A stretch of 64,000 nt of DNA from Actinopolymorpha singaporensis. GTDB taxonomy: Bacteria; Actinomycetota; Actinomycetes; Propionibacteriales; Actinopolymorphaceae. Within the stretch, counting starts at the first letter, position 1. Every line of letters starts with the position of its first letter. A model generated the notes under the pieces. The model did no database searches. It was not told where the DNA came from and worked only from the letters and a program-made list of their open reading frames with translations. The position numbers and the translations under genes were made by a program. This document shows positions 52,189-60,429 of the stretch, one piece after another. Location: the NCBI RefSeq assembly GCF_900104745.1, contig NZ_LT629732.1:4513981-4577980 (forward strand), given 5' to 3'.

Positions 52189-52950
52189 ATGGGTTCCAGG
52201 GGACTGGCGGAGCTGGTGATCTACGGCGCCGTCGTGGCCGTGGTAGGCGTACTCGCCTGGAAGTTGGTCATTCGGGTCGGCCCGGTGCAGGGCTTGGTGA
52301 TGCTGCAGCGGTGGGGCATCGCCGAGCCGACCCGGGAGCAGGGCGAGGCCGCCGCGGACTACCTGCGCGAGCGGCGCCGGCTCTGTCTGCTCGTCCTGAT
52401 CGCGCTCGCGATCCTGCTGTCGATCGTCTACCGGCTCGCAGGTCAGGGTTCGATCGGCGAGTCTCCGGTCGTGCTGGGCGCGCTGCTGGGCACCCTGCTG
52501 GTCGGTGAACTCGTCGCGGCCCTGCGCCGCCCGGCGTCCACCGCCCGGGTCGCCACCCTGGTGCCGCGGCGGCTGCCCGACCTGGGGCCATGGGCATGGC
52601 TCGCCGCCTCCGCCGGTCTGTTCGTACTCGCCGTCCTGTGTGTCGTTCCCGCACTCGCCGCGCAGGCGTGGGTGGACGACGTACGCGCGTGGGTCGCCCG
52701 CCACCTGGCCACCGGAACGTCGGTCCTGCTCGTACTCGGACTCTCCGCCACGTTGACGGACCGGATCATCGTGCTGGTCAGGACGGATCCGCCGGCCGGT
52801 CTCGGCTTCCCGGTCCTCGACTCCTGGCTGGTGTCGACCTGGTCGGCCGTCAACACGATCGGCATCATCTACCCGCTCCTCGGCCTGGCCGTCTGGTGTG
52901 CGCTCGTCGCGCCGTGGCGGCGGCAGCGGTTGGTGGAGGCCACCCGGTGA
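52189..52950 (+). CDS. multi-pass membrane protein of unknown function
   Basis: A 253-residue protein with about five to six hydrophobic helices (8-25, 62-80, 90-105, 133-155, 165-185, 215-235). It looks like the DUF1648-type membrane proteins often paired with YtrA regulators, but I cannot name a family with confidence. Its stop overlaps the GntR start (GTGA), so the two are cotranslated. Confidence 0.8.
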   Translation: MGSRGLAELVIYGAVVAVVGVLAWKLVIRVGPVQGLVMLQRWGIAEPTREQGEAAADYLRERRRLCLLVLIALAILLSIVYRLAGQGSIGESPVVLGALLGTLLVGELVAALRRPASTARVATLVPRRLPDLGPWAWLAASAGLFVLAVLCVVPALAAQAWVDDVRAWVARHLATGTSVLLVLGLSATLTDRIIVLVRTDPPAGLGFPVLDSWLVSTWSAVNTIGIIYPLLGLAVWCALVAPWRRQRLVEATR

Positions 52951-53333
52951 GCTCCTCCTCAGGTCCGGTCGCGCGGATCACCGTCGACGTGGCCGGGGGC
53001 GTCGCGCCCTGGCGGCAGGTACGCGACCAGATCCTCGGCCTGGTCGAACGCGGCCAGCTCCCGATCGGCGCCCGGCTGCCCGCGATCCGCCAGCTCGCCA
53101 CCGACCTCGGCATCGCCCCTGGCACGGTCGCCCGCGCCTACAGGGAACTGGAGGGCGAGGGCATCCTGGCCACGGCCCGCCGGCACGGGACGGTGGTCGC
53201 CGCCGCTCCGGCCGGCGCGGCCGACCCGCTGCGGTCGGCGGCACAGGAGTACGTCGACACCGCGCGCTCCCTCGGCGCCGACGCCCGTACCGCGACGGCC
53301 ATGGTGCAGCGGCTCTTCGATCGGCCAGACTGA
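52947..53333 (+). CDS. GntR family (YtrA-type) regulator
   Basis: A 128-residue short GntR protein: a winged helix (PWRQVRDQILGLVERGQLPIG, then LPAIRQLATDLGIAPGTVARAYRELEGEGIL in part) and a short helical tail, without an effector domain, as in YtrA. Translationally coupled to the membrane protein ahead of it. Confidence 0.92.
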   Translation: MSSSSGPVARITVDVAGGVAPWRQVRDQILGLVERGQLPIGARLPAIRQLATDLGIAPGTVARAYRELEGEGILATARRHGTVVAAAPAGAADPLRSAAQEYVDTARSLGADARTATAMVQRLFDRPD

Positions 53334-53338
53334 TCGAC

Positions 53339-54367
53339 ATGCCGACCGGAGCGCCCCAGTCCGAACTCTCCCAGGCCGAACTCTCCCAGGCCGAACTCTC
53401 CCAGGCCGAACTCTCCCAGGCCGAACTGTCCCAGGCCGAACTGTCCCAGGCCGACGTCCGAGCCGACGCGCGACCCGACGCCGAACACAGGGCCGGAGTC
53501 AGCGCCCAGCTGAAGGCCGAACTGGATGCAGAGCTCGACGCGTTGCCGGGCCGGGCGTCGGTGTGGTTCGGCCGGCCCGGCCAGGCACCGGCGTACGTCC
53601 GGGAACCCGACGCCACCCACTACGCCGCCAGCACCATGAAGGTCGCGGTGCTGGCGGCGGCGTACCGGCTGGCCGACGAGGGCCTGCTCGACCTGGACGA
53701 GCAGGTGCCGGTGCACGACGACTTCGAGTCCGCGACCGGCGACGGCACCAGCTACCACGCCACCGCCGACTACGACAGCGATCCCGAACCCTGGGCGCTT
53801 CTCGGCCGGTCGGCCGGCCTGCGCTGGCTGGCCCGGCGGATGATCGTACGATCCAGCAACCTCGCCACCAACCTCGTTCTGGAGCGGGTGGGGCTGCCGG
53901 CCGTGGCCGCGGCGTGGGCGACCGCAGGGGCGCGGTCCTCGGTGGTGGCCCGCGGAATCCAGGACTACGGCGCCGAGCAGGCCGGCCTGTCCAACCTGGT
54001 GACCGCCGCCGACCTCGCCGGCCTGTTCACCGCCCTCTACGACGGAACCCTCGCCTCTGCCCCGGCGTGCGCGCAGATGCTGACCGTGCTGCTCGGCCAG
54101 GAGGTGACCCAGGACGTCGTACGCGGACTGCCTCCCGGCACGCCGGTGGCCCACAAGAACGGCTGGGTGGAGGGGATCCGGCACAGCGCGGCGCTGGTGC
54201 TGCCCGGGGACGCGCCCCCCTACGTCCTGGTGACGTGTGTGAGTGCCGACCTCGACGAGGACGCCGGTTGTGCCGTGGTCGCACGCGTAGCCGCCGCCAC
54301 GTGGAAGGTTCGGGCGGATGCCGGTACCTCCGAAACCGGCGCGGCGTCCCCCGTTCCCCGCGATTGA
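53339..54367 (+). CDS. beta-lactamase-fold serine hydrolase with repeat N terminus
   Basis: A 342-residue class A beta-lactamase-like protein. The Ser-x-x-Lys motif is STMK in YAASTMKVAVLAA, an SxN-like motif is SSN in VRSSNLATN, and a KTG-like motif is KNG in AHKNGW. No export signal, so it is likely cytoplasmic. The first 40 residues contain a repeated ELSQA run encoded by 15-bp DNA repeats. ATG at 53339, five bases after the GntR stop. The physiological substrate is unknown; drug resistance should not be assumed. Confidence 0.85.
   Translation: MPTGAPQSELSQAELSQAELSQAELSQAELSQAELSQADVRADARPDAEHRAGVSAQLKAELDAELDALPGRASVWFGRPGQAPAYVREPDATHYAASTMKVAVLAAAYRLADEGLLDLDEQVPVHDDFESATGDGTSYHATADYDSDPEPWALLGRSAGLRWLARRMIVRSSNLATNLVLERVGLPAVAAAWATAGARSSVVARGIQDYGAEQAGLSNLVTAADLAGLFTALYDGTLASAPACAQMLTVLLGQEVTQDVVRGLPPGTPVAHKNGWVEGIRHSAALVLPGDAPPYVLVTCVSADLDEDAGCAVVARVAAATWKVRADAGTSETGAASPVPRD
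53361..53450. repeat. six 15-bp tandem repeats in the hydrolase N terminus
   Basis: The unit CCGAACTCTCCCAGG is repeated six times (53361-53450) with single changes in the last two, encoding the ELSQA pentapeptide repeat in phase. Confidence 0.92.
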
Positions 54368-54593
54368 TAACTCACTGTTACCGAATCTCTGAAAAATGTC
54401 ACGGAAAGTCTTGCGCGCGATCGCGTGCTGTTGGTAGTCGTATGAACACCTGAAGTGTGCGTGAGTGTCGACGGAGGAGGGAGCCGCCGACATCCACCAC
54501 GACCGGCAGGTGGCACGGTCGCCGAAACCCCGGGCGGCGCCGGGCCGCCTGGGTTTCCGGGTGCGCGCGTGACTGCGGGAGGACGAAACACCG
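54368..54593. other. intergenic region before the LanKC-like locus
   Basis: About 226 bases with a low-GC stretch (54364-54400, TTGATAACTCACTG onward), likely a promoter region, then a short frame at 54457 with no family features. No hairpin is clear. Confidence 0.45.
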
Positions 54594-54710
54594 GTGACGC
54601 CACACGAGGACGGCCCGCCTGAGGTGCGCTCACGACTGCTGCGGCCTCAAACCCGGCCCGGGGGTTGGTTCCGGTCCCCGGACTCGCTCCGACTTCCGGG
54701 GAGGTGCTGA
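54594..54710 (+). CDS. tiny ORF, candidate lanthipeptide precursor
   Basis: A 38-codon frame starting GTG 54594 with GGGAGGA about nine bases upstream, and ending two bases before the start codon of the LanKC-like gene. The peptide begins TPHEDGPPE and ends SPDSLRLPGRC. The end shows Ser-x-x-Ser followed by Cys after six residues, close to the class III labionin pattern (Ser-x2-Ser-x2 to 5-Cys). The usual leader motif is not evident. It may be a chance small ORF. Confidence 0.35.
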   Translation: MTPHEDGPPEVRSRLLRPQTRPGGWFRSPDSLRLPGRC

Positions 54711-54712
54711 CT

Positions 54713-56836
54713 GTGTACCCACCCGACGACGCGGTATTCGCCCGAATCGATGTGGTGTTCACCCGAATCGCCACCCGGATGGGCGCCGAGTTGCGGGCAG
54801 CTGCCCGGCCCCGGCTCCGGACCGCCCAGACCGAGGTGCCCGGCCCGCGCGGGCTGGCCCGGTCGGCGGTGGACCCGCGGGCGGGTTCGGGACGGGGTTC
54901 GCCGGGGGCCGCCGAGAACGGCTTCTGGGTCAGGCAGTCCACCGGGGACGACCCGGCCGAGGAACCCCCACCAGGTGAGACCCTTCGGCAGTGGGTACGC
55001 CGCCACTGCGCCGGCGGCGCGGGCGTACCCGCCGACCTGGCCGTGATGATGGCCCGCCGCCTGGTCGCTGTCGTCGGCGCCGCCCACCGGGCCGGTTGCC
55101 CGCTGGGCGACCTGTCACCGGACCGGTTCGTGGTGCACGTCGACGGCTCGCTGACGGTCTCGGATCCGTCGGTGCCGACCACCTCCGCGTCGACCTCCTC
55201 TACGTCGACCGCACGTCTCGCGTACTCCGCGCCTGGCCGCGACGCGGCGTCGCACGGTCTGGCTTCCGTCGCCGGGGACCTCTACGGCTTGGGCTGCCTG
55301 TTCTTCCTGCTCGCCACCGGCACCGATCCGCTGCTTCCGCCCGACGACCCCGACGCCGCGCTCCACCGGTGCCATCGCGACCGGCTGGCGGCCTGGCTGG
55401 CGGTGATCGCACCGTACGGCGACACGGCCCGGCTGTTCGCACCGGCGATCGGTGAACTGCTCGCCCCGCACCCCGCCGACCGATGCGACCTCGCGGCACT
55501 CGAGCGCCTGCTCTGCGACGCCGTGCCCGAGCCGTCCGTGCCGGCGGCCATGCCGACGCCTGGTGCCCCGGTGAACGGCCAGCCGAGCGGGGAGGATCTC
55601 CTCGCCGACGGCCTCGACCATCTCACCGTGCGGATGTGCCCCGACGGCGACCGGCTGTGGGTCACCGGCGCCGAGGGAACCCGCACCGACCCGTGCGACG
55701 TCCAGCACGGCGCCGCCGGAGTCCTCGCCGTACTCCTGCGTGCACACGGCCACGGGGCCTCCTTCGACCTCGCACCCGTCACGCTGGACGCCGCCGCACG
55801 CAAGGCCGCCGGCTGGCTGGCCGAGCGGGCGGAAGGTGCCGGCCGGATCGGCCCGGCGCTGCCGGGCCTGTACTCCGGACGGGCCGGAGTGGCCTGGGTG
55901 CTGGCCGAGGCGGCGGCCGTCCTCGGTGAACCCCCGCTCTTCGGCCAGGCTGAGCGGCTGGCTCTGCGGTTGCCGACCAGTTGGCCGACCGCCGACGTCG
56001 CGCACGGACTGGCCGGGGCAGCCCTGACCCACCTGCACCTGGCGGCGCTCACCTGTGACGACGCCAGGCCGACCGTGCGCGACACTCGCTTCGGTGCGCG
56101 TGCCGCCGCCTACGCCCAGGCTCTGTGGTCGGCGGCCGAGCCCGGGCCGCACGGTCCCACCTGGCCCGCCCGGGTCTCCTCCACCGGTCCCGAACCCGCC
56201 TGCGGGCCGTACGGCTTCGCCCACGGCGTCGCCGGCATCGGGTACACCCTGCTCGCCCTGGGTACGGCGCTGGGCGACTCGGCGGCGCTCACCCTGGCGG
56301 GCGAGGCGGGCGACGCGCTGTGCCGGGCGGCGCACACCGACGAGGACGGCGCCGCCTGGTGGCCGGCCGGTCCGCACGAGGCGGGCTGGCGGCCGCACTG
56401 GTGCAGCGGGTCCTCCGGCGTGGGCACGTTCCTGCTCCGGTTGTACGCCGTCACCGGTGAGCAGCGCTTCGCCGAGTACGCCCGTGCGGCCGCCGGCGCC
56501 GCCTACCGCGCCCGGTGGACGGCATCGCCGGTCGCCTGCCACGGCCTCGCCGGGGACGGGGAGTTCCTGCTGGACGCGGCCGAGCTTCTCGACGACCCCA
56601 CCTACCGCGCCTGGGCGGAGGACCTCGTGCCGCTGCTCGCGGCCCGGCACTGCCGGCGCGGCGGCAAGGCGCTCGTCGCCGACGACACGCTGACCGGTGT
56701 GGTCGCCGACTACAACGTCGGCCTGGCCGGGGTGCTGGCCTTCCTCACCCGGCTGCGCTACGGCGGACGGCGGATGTTCCTGGTCGACGAACTGCTGGTG
56801 GAGGACCACCTCTGGGGACGCCCCGCCCGGCGGTGA
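54713..56836 (+). CDS. LanKC-like protein with truncated kinase part and LanC cyclase
   Basis: A 707-residue protein. Residues about 90-290 match the C lobe of the LanKC pseudokinase/kinase domain (AHRAGCPLGDLSPDRF, then DLYGLGCLFFLLATG). Residues about 300-707 are a LanC domain with the complete zinc set C564 (HWCSG), C609 and H610 (CHGLAG). The N-terminal lyase domain and kinase N lobe of normal class III/IV synthetases are missing, and the preceding gene leaves no room for them. It may be a divergent cyclase or a stand-alone LanC fused to a pseudokinase. GTG 54713 with GGGGAGG upstream. Confidence 0.85.
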   Translation: MYPPDDAVFARIDVVFTRIATRMGAELRAAARPRLRTAQTEVPGPRGLARSAVDPRAGSGRGSPGAAENGFWVRQSTGDDPAEEPPPGETLRQWVRRHCAGGAGVPADLAVMMARRLVAVVGAAHRAGCPLGDLSPDRFVVHVDGSLTVSDPSVPTTSASTSSTSTARLAYSAPGRDAASHGLASVAGDLYGLGCLFFLLATGTDPLLPPDDPDAALHRCHRDRLAAWLAVIAPYGDTARLFAPAIGELLAPHPADRCDLAALERLLCDAVPEPSVPAAMPTPGAPVNGQPSGEDLLADGLDHLTVRMCPDGDRLWVTGAEGTRTDPCDVQHGAAGVLAVLLRAHGHGASFDLAPVTLDAAARKAAGWLAERAEGAGRIGPALPGLYSGRAGVAWVLAEAAAVLGEPPLFGQAERLALRLPTSWPTADVAHGLAGAALTHLHLAALTCDDARPTVRDTRFGARAAAYAQALWSAAEPGPHGPTWPARVSSTGPEPACGPYGFAHGVAGIGYTLLALGTALGDSAALTLAGEAGDALCRAAHTDEDGAAWWPAGPHEAGWRPHWCSGSSGVGTFLLRLYAVTGEQRFAEYARAAAGAAYRARWTASPVACHGLAGDGEFLLDAAELLDDPTYRAWAEDLVPLLAARHCRRGGKALVADDTLTGVVADYNVGLAGVLAFLTRLRYGGRRMFLVDELLVEDHLWGRPARR

Positions 56837-56956
56837 CGCGCTCCGTGCGCCGCCGGTCGCCGCGGCTGCGGTGATGTCACGGGCACGGCGGGTTCACCGT
56901 CTGACGGGTGTACTCACCGACATACGCACCGACGTAGACCAGGAGGAGCCCAGACC

Positions 56957-57361
56957 ATGGCCGAGACATCCTCGAGCACCGTGGAGGCGCCGTTCGCGCG
57001 GTTCGCCCGGCAGCGCACGGTCGTGCTGACCACCTTCCGGCGCGACGGCACCCCCGTACCCACGGCGGTCCATGTCGTCGTCGACGGGCCACACGCCTAC
57101 TTCCGTACCTACTCCGCGGCGGGGAAGGCCAAGCGGCTGCGCCGCGACCCCCGGGTGGAGATCGCGCCGTCCACCGCGGGCGGGCGGCCGACGGGGCCGG
57201 CGGTCGACGCCACCGCCCGGCTGCTCGGCGAGGCGGAGGCCAGGCCCGTTCGCCGGCTGCTGCGCCGCAAGTACCCCCTGCTGCAGGGGGTCGCGGTGCC
57301 GGTGTTCCACCGCCTCGCCCGATACCGCACGCTGCACTACGAGCTGAGCAGGACCGAGTAG
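56957..57361 (+). CDS. F420-type/PPOX flavin oxidoreductase
   Basis: A 134-residue split-barrel protein of the pyridoxamine-5-phosphate-oxidase-like F420-dependent group: RTVVLTTFRRDGTPVPTAVH at the N terminus, AYFRTYSAAGKAKRLRRDPRVEIAPS with the cofactor-binding lysines, and RKYPLL near the end. Such enzymes reduce or sequester small molecules with F420 or flavin. AGGAGGAG precedes the ATG. Confidence 0.88.
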   Translation: MAETSSSTVEAPFARFARQRTVVLTTFRRDGTPVPTAVHVVVDGPHAYFRTYSAAGKAKRLRRDPRVEIAPSTAGGRPTGPAVDATARLLGEAEARPVRRLLRRKYPLLQGVAVPVFHRLARYRTLHYELSRTE

Positions 57362-57384
57362 GGCGACCTGGCCGGGCCGGATTC

Positions 57385-58125
57385 GTGGAGCAGATGTCGC
57401 GTGCCTGCCGGCGATCTGGTCTGCTGGGCCATGTGGGTGACCCCGAGCACGGGTGGCCGGACGCCCCGGCCGAACTCGCCGAGCTGCAGGCCGAACTCGG
57501 CGCCCGCTCCCCCGTGCCCTGGCGGCCGCCGACGGACCGGCCGACCCGGATCGGCGGCTGCTTCTGCTGCTTCCCGCGCGGGGTGGAGGGCTTCGGCGAG
57601 CGCGGTGATCCGCTGTGGGTCGCGGCGGTGACGTATGAGGAGAGGCGTCGGCTCGCCTCGGTCGTGCGCACCGACCGGGCCCGCGCCCCCTACGTCGCCG
57701 GGCTGCTGGCCATGCGGGAGGGCCCCGCACTGGCGGCCGCGGTGGCGGAGCTCACCGTCGCTCCGGAGGTCCTGCTGGTGAACGCCACCGGGCGCGACCA
57801 TCCTCGCGCGGCCGGCCTGGCGTACCACCTCGGCGCGGCCCTGGACCTGCCGACCGTCGGAGTCACGCACCGGCCGCTGCTCGCCACCGGCGACTGGCCC
57901 GCGGACGCTCCGGGGGCCGCCGCCACGTTGACGCTGTCGGGCACTCCGGTCGGCGCGTGGGTACGCACCCGTGCCGGTCGCCGTCCTCTGGTCGCGCACG
58001 CCGGCTGGCGGACCGACCCCGGCACCGCCGTCGAGGTCGTACGACTGGCCACCGGAACCGCCCGAACCCCCGTACCGCTGCGGGAGGCGCGCCGACTCGC
58101 CCGGCGCGCCCGGGCACTACGGTGA
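57385..58125 (+). CDS. endonuclease V homologue lacking catalytic residues
   Basis: A 246-residue EndoV-fold protein. It keeps the pattern YVAGLLAMREGPALAAAV, HPRAAGLAYHLGAALDLPTVGV and GWRTDPGTAVEVV. Where the active enzyme has G-[AV]-D-V, it has GGCFCCF; where the enzyme has VDGHG-S-HPR it has VNATGRDHPR; the GHR of the C-terminal motif is GWR. So at least two of the metal-binding Asp residues and a His are changed, while the Glu in MREGP remains. It is probably not an active nuclease. GTG 57385; ATG 57394 is also possible. Confidence 0.82.
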   Translation: MEQMSRACRRSGLLGHVGDPEHGWPDAPAELAELQAELGARSPVPWRPPTDRPTRIGGCFCCFPRGVEGFGERGDPLWVAAVTYEERRRLASVVRTDRARAPYVAGLLAMREGPALAAAVAELTVAPEVLLVNATGRDHPRAAGLAYHLGAALDLPTVGVTHRPLLATGDWPADAPGAAATLTLSGTPVGAWVRTRAGRRPLVAHAGWRTDPGTAVEVVRLATGTARTPVPLREARRLARRARALR

Positions 58126-58130
58126 CGTGC

Positions 58131-59114
58131 ATGCCCGCTCCGGATCTTTCCGTCTCCGCGACGTCGGCCGTCCGGGTCGCCGCCACCGTGTTGTGGACCG
58201 GCCCCGACGCGCACCGCGAGATCGACGCCCCGATCGTGGCCGCCGTACCCGACCCGCGTGCCTGGGCAGCGGGTCTGGACGTACCGGCCCGACGCGACCT
58301 GGACAACCGGGTGCTCACCCAGCTCCTGGCCGGCGAACCGGTGGACGTACTCGAGGAGCGCGGCGACTGGCTGCGGGTGGTCGCGCCCTGGCAGCCCTCC
58401 GACCTGGACCCGCGCGGCTACCCGGGCTGGGTGCCCCGTGCCCACGTGGCGCCGGCCGCGGCACCGGCGCGCAGGGAGGCCGCGGTCACCGTCGAGGCCG
58501 TACGCCTGGAGCCGGACCCGGGACGCCGCGGAGACGACCTGCCCGCCGAACTCACCTACGCCACGATCCTTCCCGTACTCGCCGAGACCGGCGACGCACA
58601 GCACACCGAGCACACCGGATCCGGTGAGGCCGCACCCGGCGCGCGGGTGCGGGTGGCGCTGCCCGGCGGCAGTTCCGGCTGGGTGGACGCGCGGGCCTGT
58701 GCGGTCCGGCCGACCGGCGACGGCAGGCCGGTGCGGCCCGAGGCCGTGCTCGCACAGGCACGCCGGTTCGTGGGGCTGCCCTACCTGTGGGGCGGGATGT
58801 CGGCATTCGGGCTGGACTGTTCGGGACTGGTGCACATCGCGTTCCGGGCGCTCGGCCGGATCGTCCCTCGCGACGCCCACGACCAGGCCGAGGCGGCCGG
58901 GCGGGTCCCGGTGGGCGAGGCCCGGCCGGGCGACCTGTACTTCTTCGCCCGGCCGGAGAAGTCGATCCACCACGTGGGGTTCGCGGCAGGGCAACCGGGT
59001 TCGGACGGCGTACTCCTGCACGCGCCTGGTACCGGCGAGCAGGTCCGGGAGGAGCAGTTGAACGCCGACCGGCGGGCGACCCTGGTCGACCTCGCCGGCC
59101 GACTGGCCGACTGA
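58131..59114 (+). CDS. NlpC/P60 peptidase with SH3-like domains
   Basis: A 327-residue C40-family peptidase: two SH3b-like segments (about 60-105 and 115-195, ERGDWLRVVAPW, GSSGWVDARAC), then the catalytic domain LDCSGLVHIAF (Cys about 230) with His in KSIHHVGFAAG. It cleaves cell wall peptides (gamma-D-Glu-dipeptide). There is no signal peptide, like the cytoplasmic recycling type (YkfC-like). ATG 58131, five bases after the EndoV-like gene. Confidence 0.9.
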   Translation: MPAPDLSVSATSAVRVAATVLWTGPDAHREIDAPIVAAVPDPRAWAAGLDVPARRDLDNRVLTQLLAGEPVDVLEERGDWLRVVAPWQPSDLDPRGYPGWVPRAHVAPAAAPARREAAVTVEAVRLEPDPGRRGDDLPAELTYATILPVLAETGDAQHTEHTGSGEAAPGARVRVALPGGSSGWVDARACAVRPTGDGRPVRPEAVLAQARRFVGLPYLWGGMSAFGLDCSGLVHIAFRALGRIVPRDAHDQAEAAGRVPVGEARPGDLYFFARPEKSIHHVGFAAGQPGSDGVLLHAPGTGEQVREEQLNADRRATLVDLAGRLAD

Positions 59115-59155
59115 GCCGGCCCACCGAACCAGGTCGCGGACCTCCCGGCCCGCGG

Positions 59156-60172
59156 TCAGTCGGCGGACCGGGAGCTGCGGGCCGGCTCCTCCTGCTTGCG
59201 GCGCTCGGTCTGCCGGCTCTTCATCAGGCTGGCCACCGTGGTCACCAGCAACGTGCCGACGATCACCGACAGGGACACGGCGATGCCGATGTCGGGTACG
59301 GAGTGCATCGGCTCGCCGCCGTTCAGGAACGGCAGGTTGTTCTCGTGCAGCGCGTGCAGGATGAGCTTGACGCCGATGAAGCCGAGGATGACCGCGAGCC
59401 CGATCGGCAGGTAGACCAGCCGGGTGACCAGCCCGCCGATCAGGAAGTACAGCTGGCGCAGCCCCATCAGCGCGAAGACGTTCGCCGCGAAGACGAGGTA
59501 GGGCTCCTTGGTCAGGCCGTAGATGGCGGGGATGGAGTCCAGCGCGAACAGCAGGTCGGTGGTGCCGAGCGCGATCATCACCATCAGCATCGGCGTGACC
59601 AGGCGCCTGCCGTTCTCCACCAGGGTGAGCTTCACGCCGTTGTACTGGTCGGTCGCCGGGAGGTGGTTCTTCGCCCAGCGGATCAGCGCGTTCTCCTTGT
59701 AGTCGGAGTCGTGGTCGTTGCCGCTGCGGACGAACTGGATGGCGGTGTAGATCAGGATGGCGCCGAAGATGTAGAAGACCCAGGCGAACGCGTTGATCGC
59801 CGCGGCGCCGAGCGCGATGAAGATACCGCGCATGATCAGCGCCAGGATGATGCCGATCAGCAGGGCGGTCTGCTGGTATGCCCTGGGTACGCCGAACCTG
59901 GTGAGGATGACCAGGAAGACGAAGAGGTTGTCGATCGACAGGCTGTACTCGGTGATCCACCCGGCGAAGAACTCCCCGGCGTACTGCCCGCCTGCGAAGA
60001 AGAAGACGCCTATCCCGAAGAGCACCGCCAGCCCGACGTACATCCCGATCCAGGTGGTGCACTCGCGCATCGACGGCTCGTGCGGCCGGCGGCCGATCAC
60101 CAGGACGTCGACGAGGAGGATGGCGACCAGGACGCCGATGGTGGCGAACCAGACCCAGGGGTGGACAGTCAC
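59156..60172 (-). CDS. TerC/Alx-type membrane protein, probable manganese exporter
   Basis: A 338-residue TerC family protein with about eight to nine helices. The conserved acidic motifs EYSLSIDNLFVFLVI and LGTTDLLFALDSIPAI (two metal-binding Asp pairs) are present. Homologues export Mn(II). GTG 60172 has GGAGG eight bases upstream, and this ribosome site can pair with an upstream CCTCCGAG. A probable yybP-ykoY riboswitch lies in its leader. The very long upstream in-frame extension is not coding. Confidence 0.92.
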   Translation of the reverse strand: MTVHPWVWFATIGVLVAILLVDVLVIGRRPHEPSMRECTTWIGMYVGLAVLFGIGVFFFAGGQYAGEFFAGWITEYSLSIDNLFVFLVILTRFGVPRAYQQTALLIGIILALIMRGIFIALGAAAINAFAWVFYIFGAILIYTAIQFVRSGNDHDSDYKENALIRWAKNHLPATDQYNGVKLTLVENGRRLVTPMLMVMIALGTTDLLFALDSIPAIYGLTKEPYLVFAANVFALMGLRQLYFLIGGLVTRLVYLPIGLAVILGFIGVKLILHALHENNLPFLNGGEPMHSVPDIGIAVSLSVIVGTLLVTTVASLMKSRQTERRKQEEPARSSRSAD

Positions 60173-60180
60173 GCGCTGAA

Positions 60181-60214
60181 CCTCCGAGAGAAGTGACGAT
60201 TGCTCCCTCGGAGG
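60181..60214 (-). promoter_or_regulatory. ribosome-binding-site sequestering hairpin in the terC leader
   Basis: CTCGGAGG at the ribosome site (60188-60181 on the minus strand) is perfectly complementary to CCTCCGAG (60214-60207), which belongs to the 3' end of the predicted aptamer. The two could therefore switch between aptamer pairing (site free) and hairpin pairing (site blocked). Confidence 0.6.
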
Positions 60215-60320
60215 TCTCTTCCGCCCGGATTGCGGGCCGACGGCACCGGGCAGGTCGACGCGGAGGCCGTACTGACCGTGATGACGATGCCGCCGCGAAG
60301 GAATACTCCCCTCACGATGC
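60205..60320 (-). ncRNA. probable yybP-ykoY manganese riboswitch
   Basis: On the minus strand the leader has GTGAGGGGAGTATTCC, later CGTCATCA, CGTCGACC and CGGGCGGAAGAGACC. This matches the yybP-ykoY layout as I remember it: GGGGAGTA opening, a central GTCGAC-type bulge and a closing AAGACC-like motif. The aptamer class binds Mn(II) and sits in front of TerC/MntP genes, agreeing with the gene downstream. No model search was run. Confidence 0.75.
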
Positions 60321-60326
60321 GCCCCC

Positions 60327-60356
60327 ATTGTCACGTACCCGCGGCGATCAGGCCAA
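60327..60356 (-). promoter_or_regulatory. promoter of terC leader
   Basis: On the minus strand, TTGGCC (-35), 18 bases, then GACAAT (-10). The start would be about seven bases before the riboswitch begins, consistent with a short 5' end. Confidence 0.5.
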
Positions 60357-60429
60357 CCGGGGTACGGGAAGCACCTCGGGATGTGTCGCGAAGTGGGTGC
60401 CCGCTTCACGGCACACCTAAAGTGGGGCC

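Noticed and set aside
49282-52950. 1,222-codon plus-strand frame
   Set aside because: It is antisense to the beta-mannosidase; only the end from 52189 is a plausible membrane protein.
53339-54367. Antibiotic resistance beta-lactamase
   Set aside because: It lacks an export signal and has KNG instead of KTG, so a housekeeping serine hydrolase is as likely.
54457-54621. Second small ORF upstream of the LanKC-like gene
   Set aside because: It has a single Cys near its start, Pro/Gly/Arg-rich composition and no clear ribosome site; less likely than the ORF at 54594 to be a precursor.
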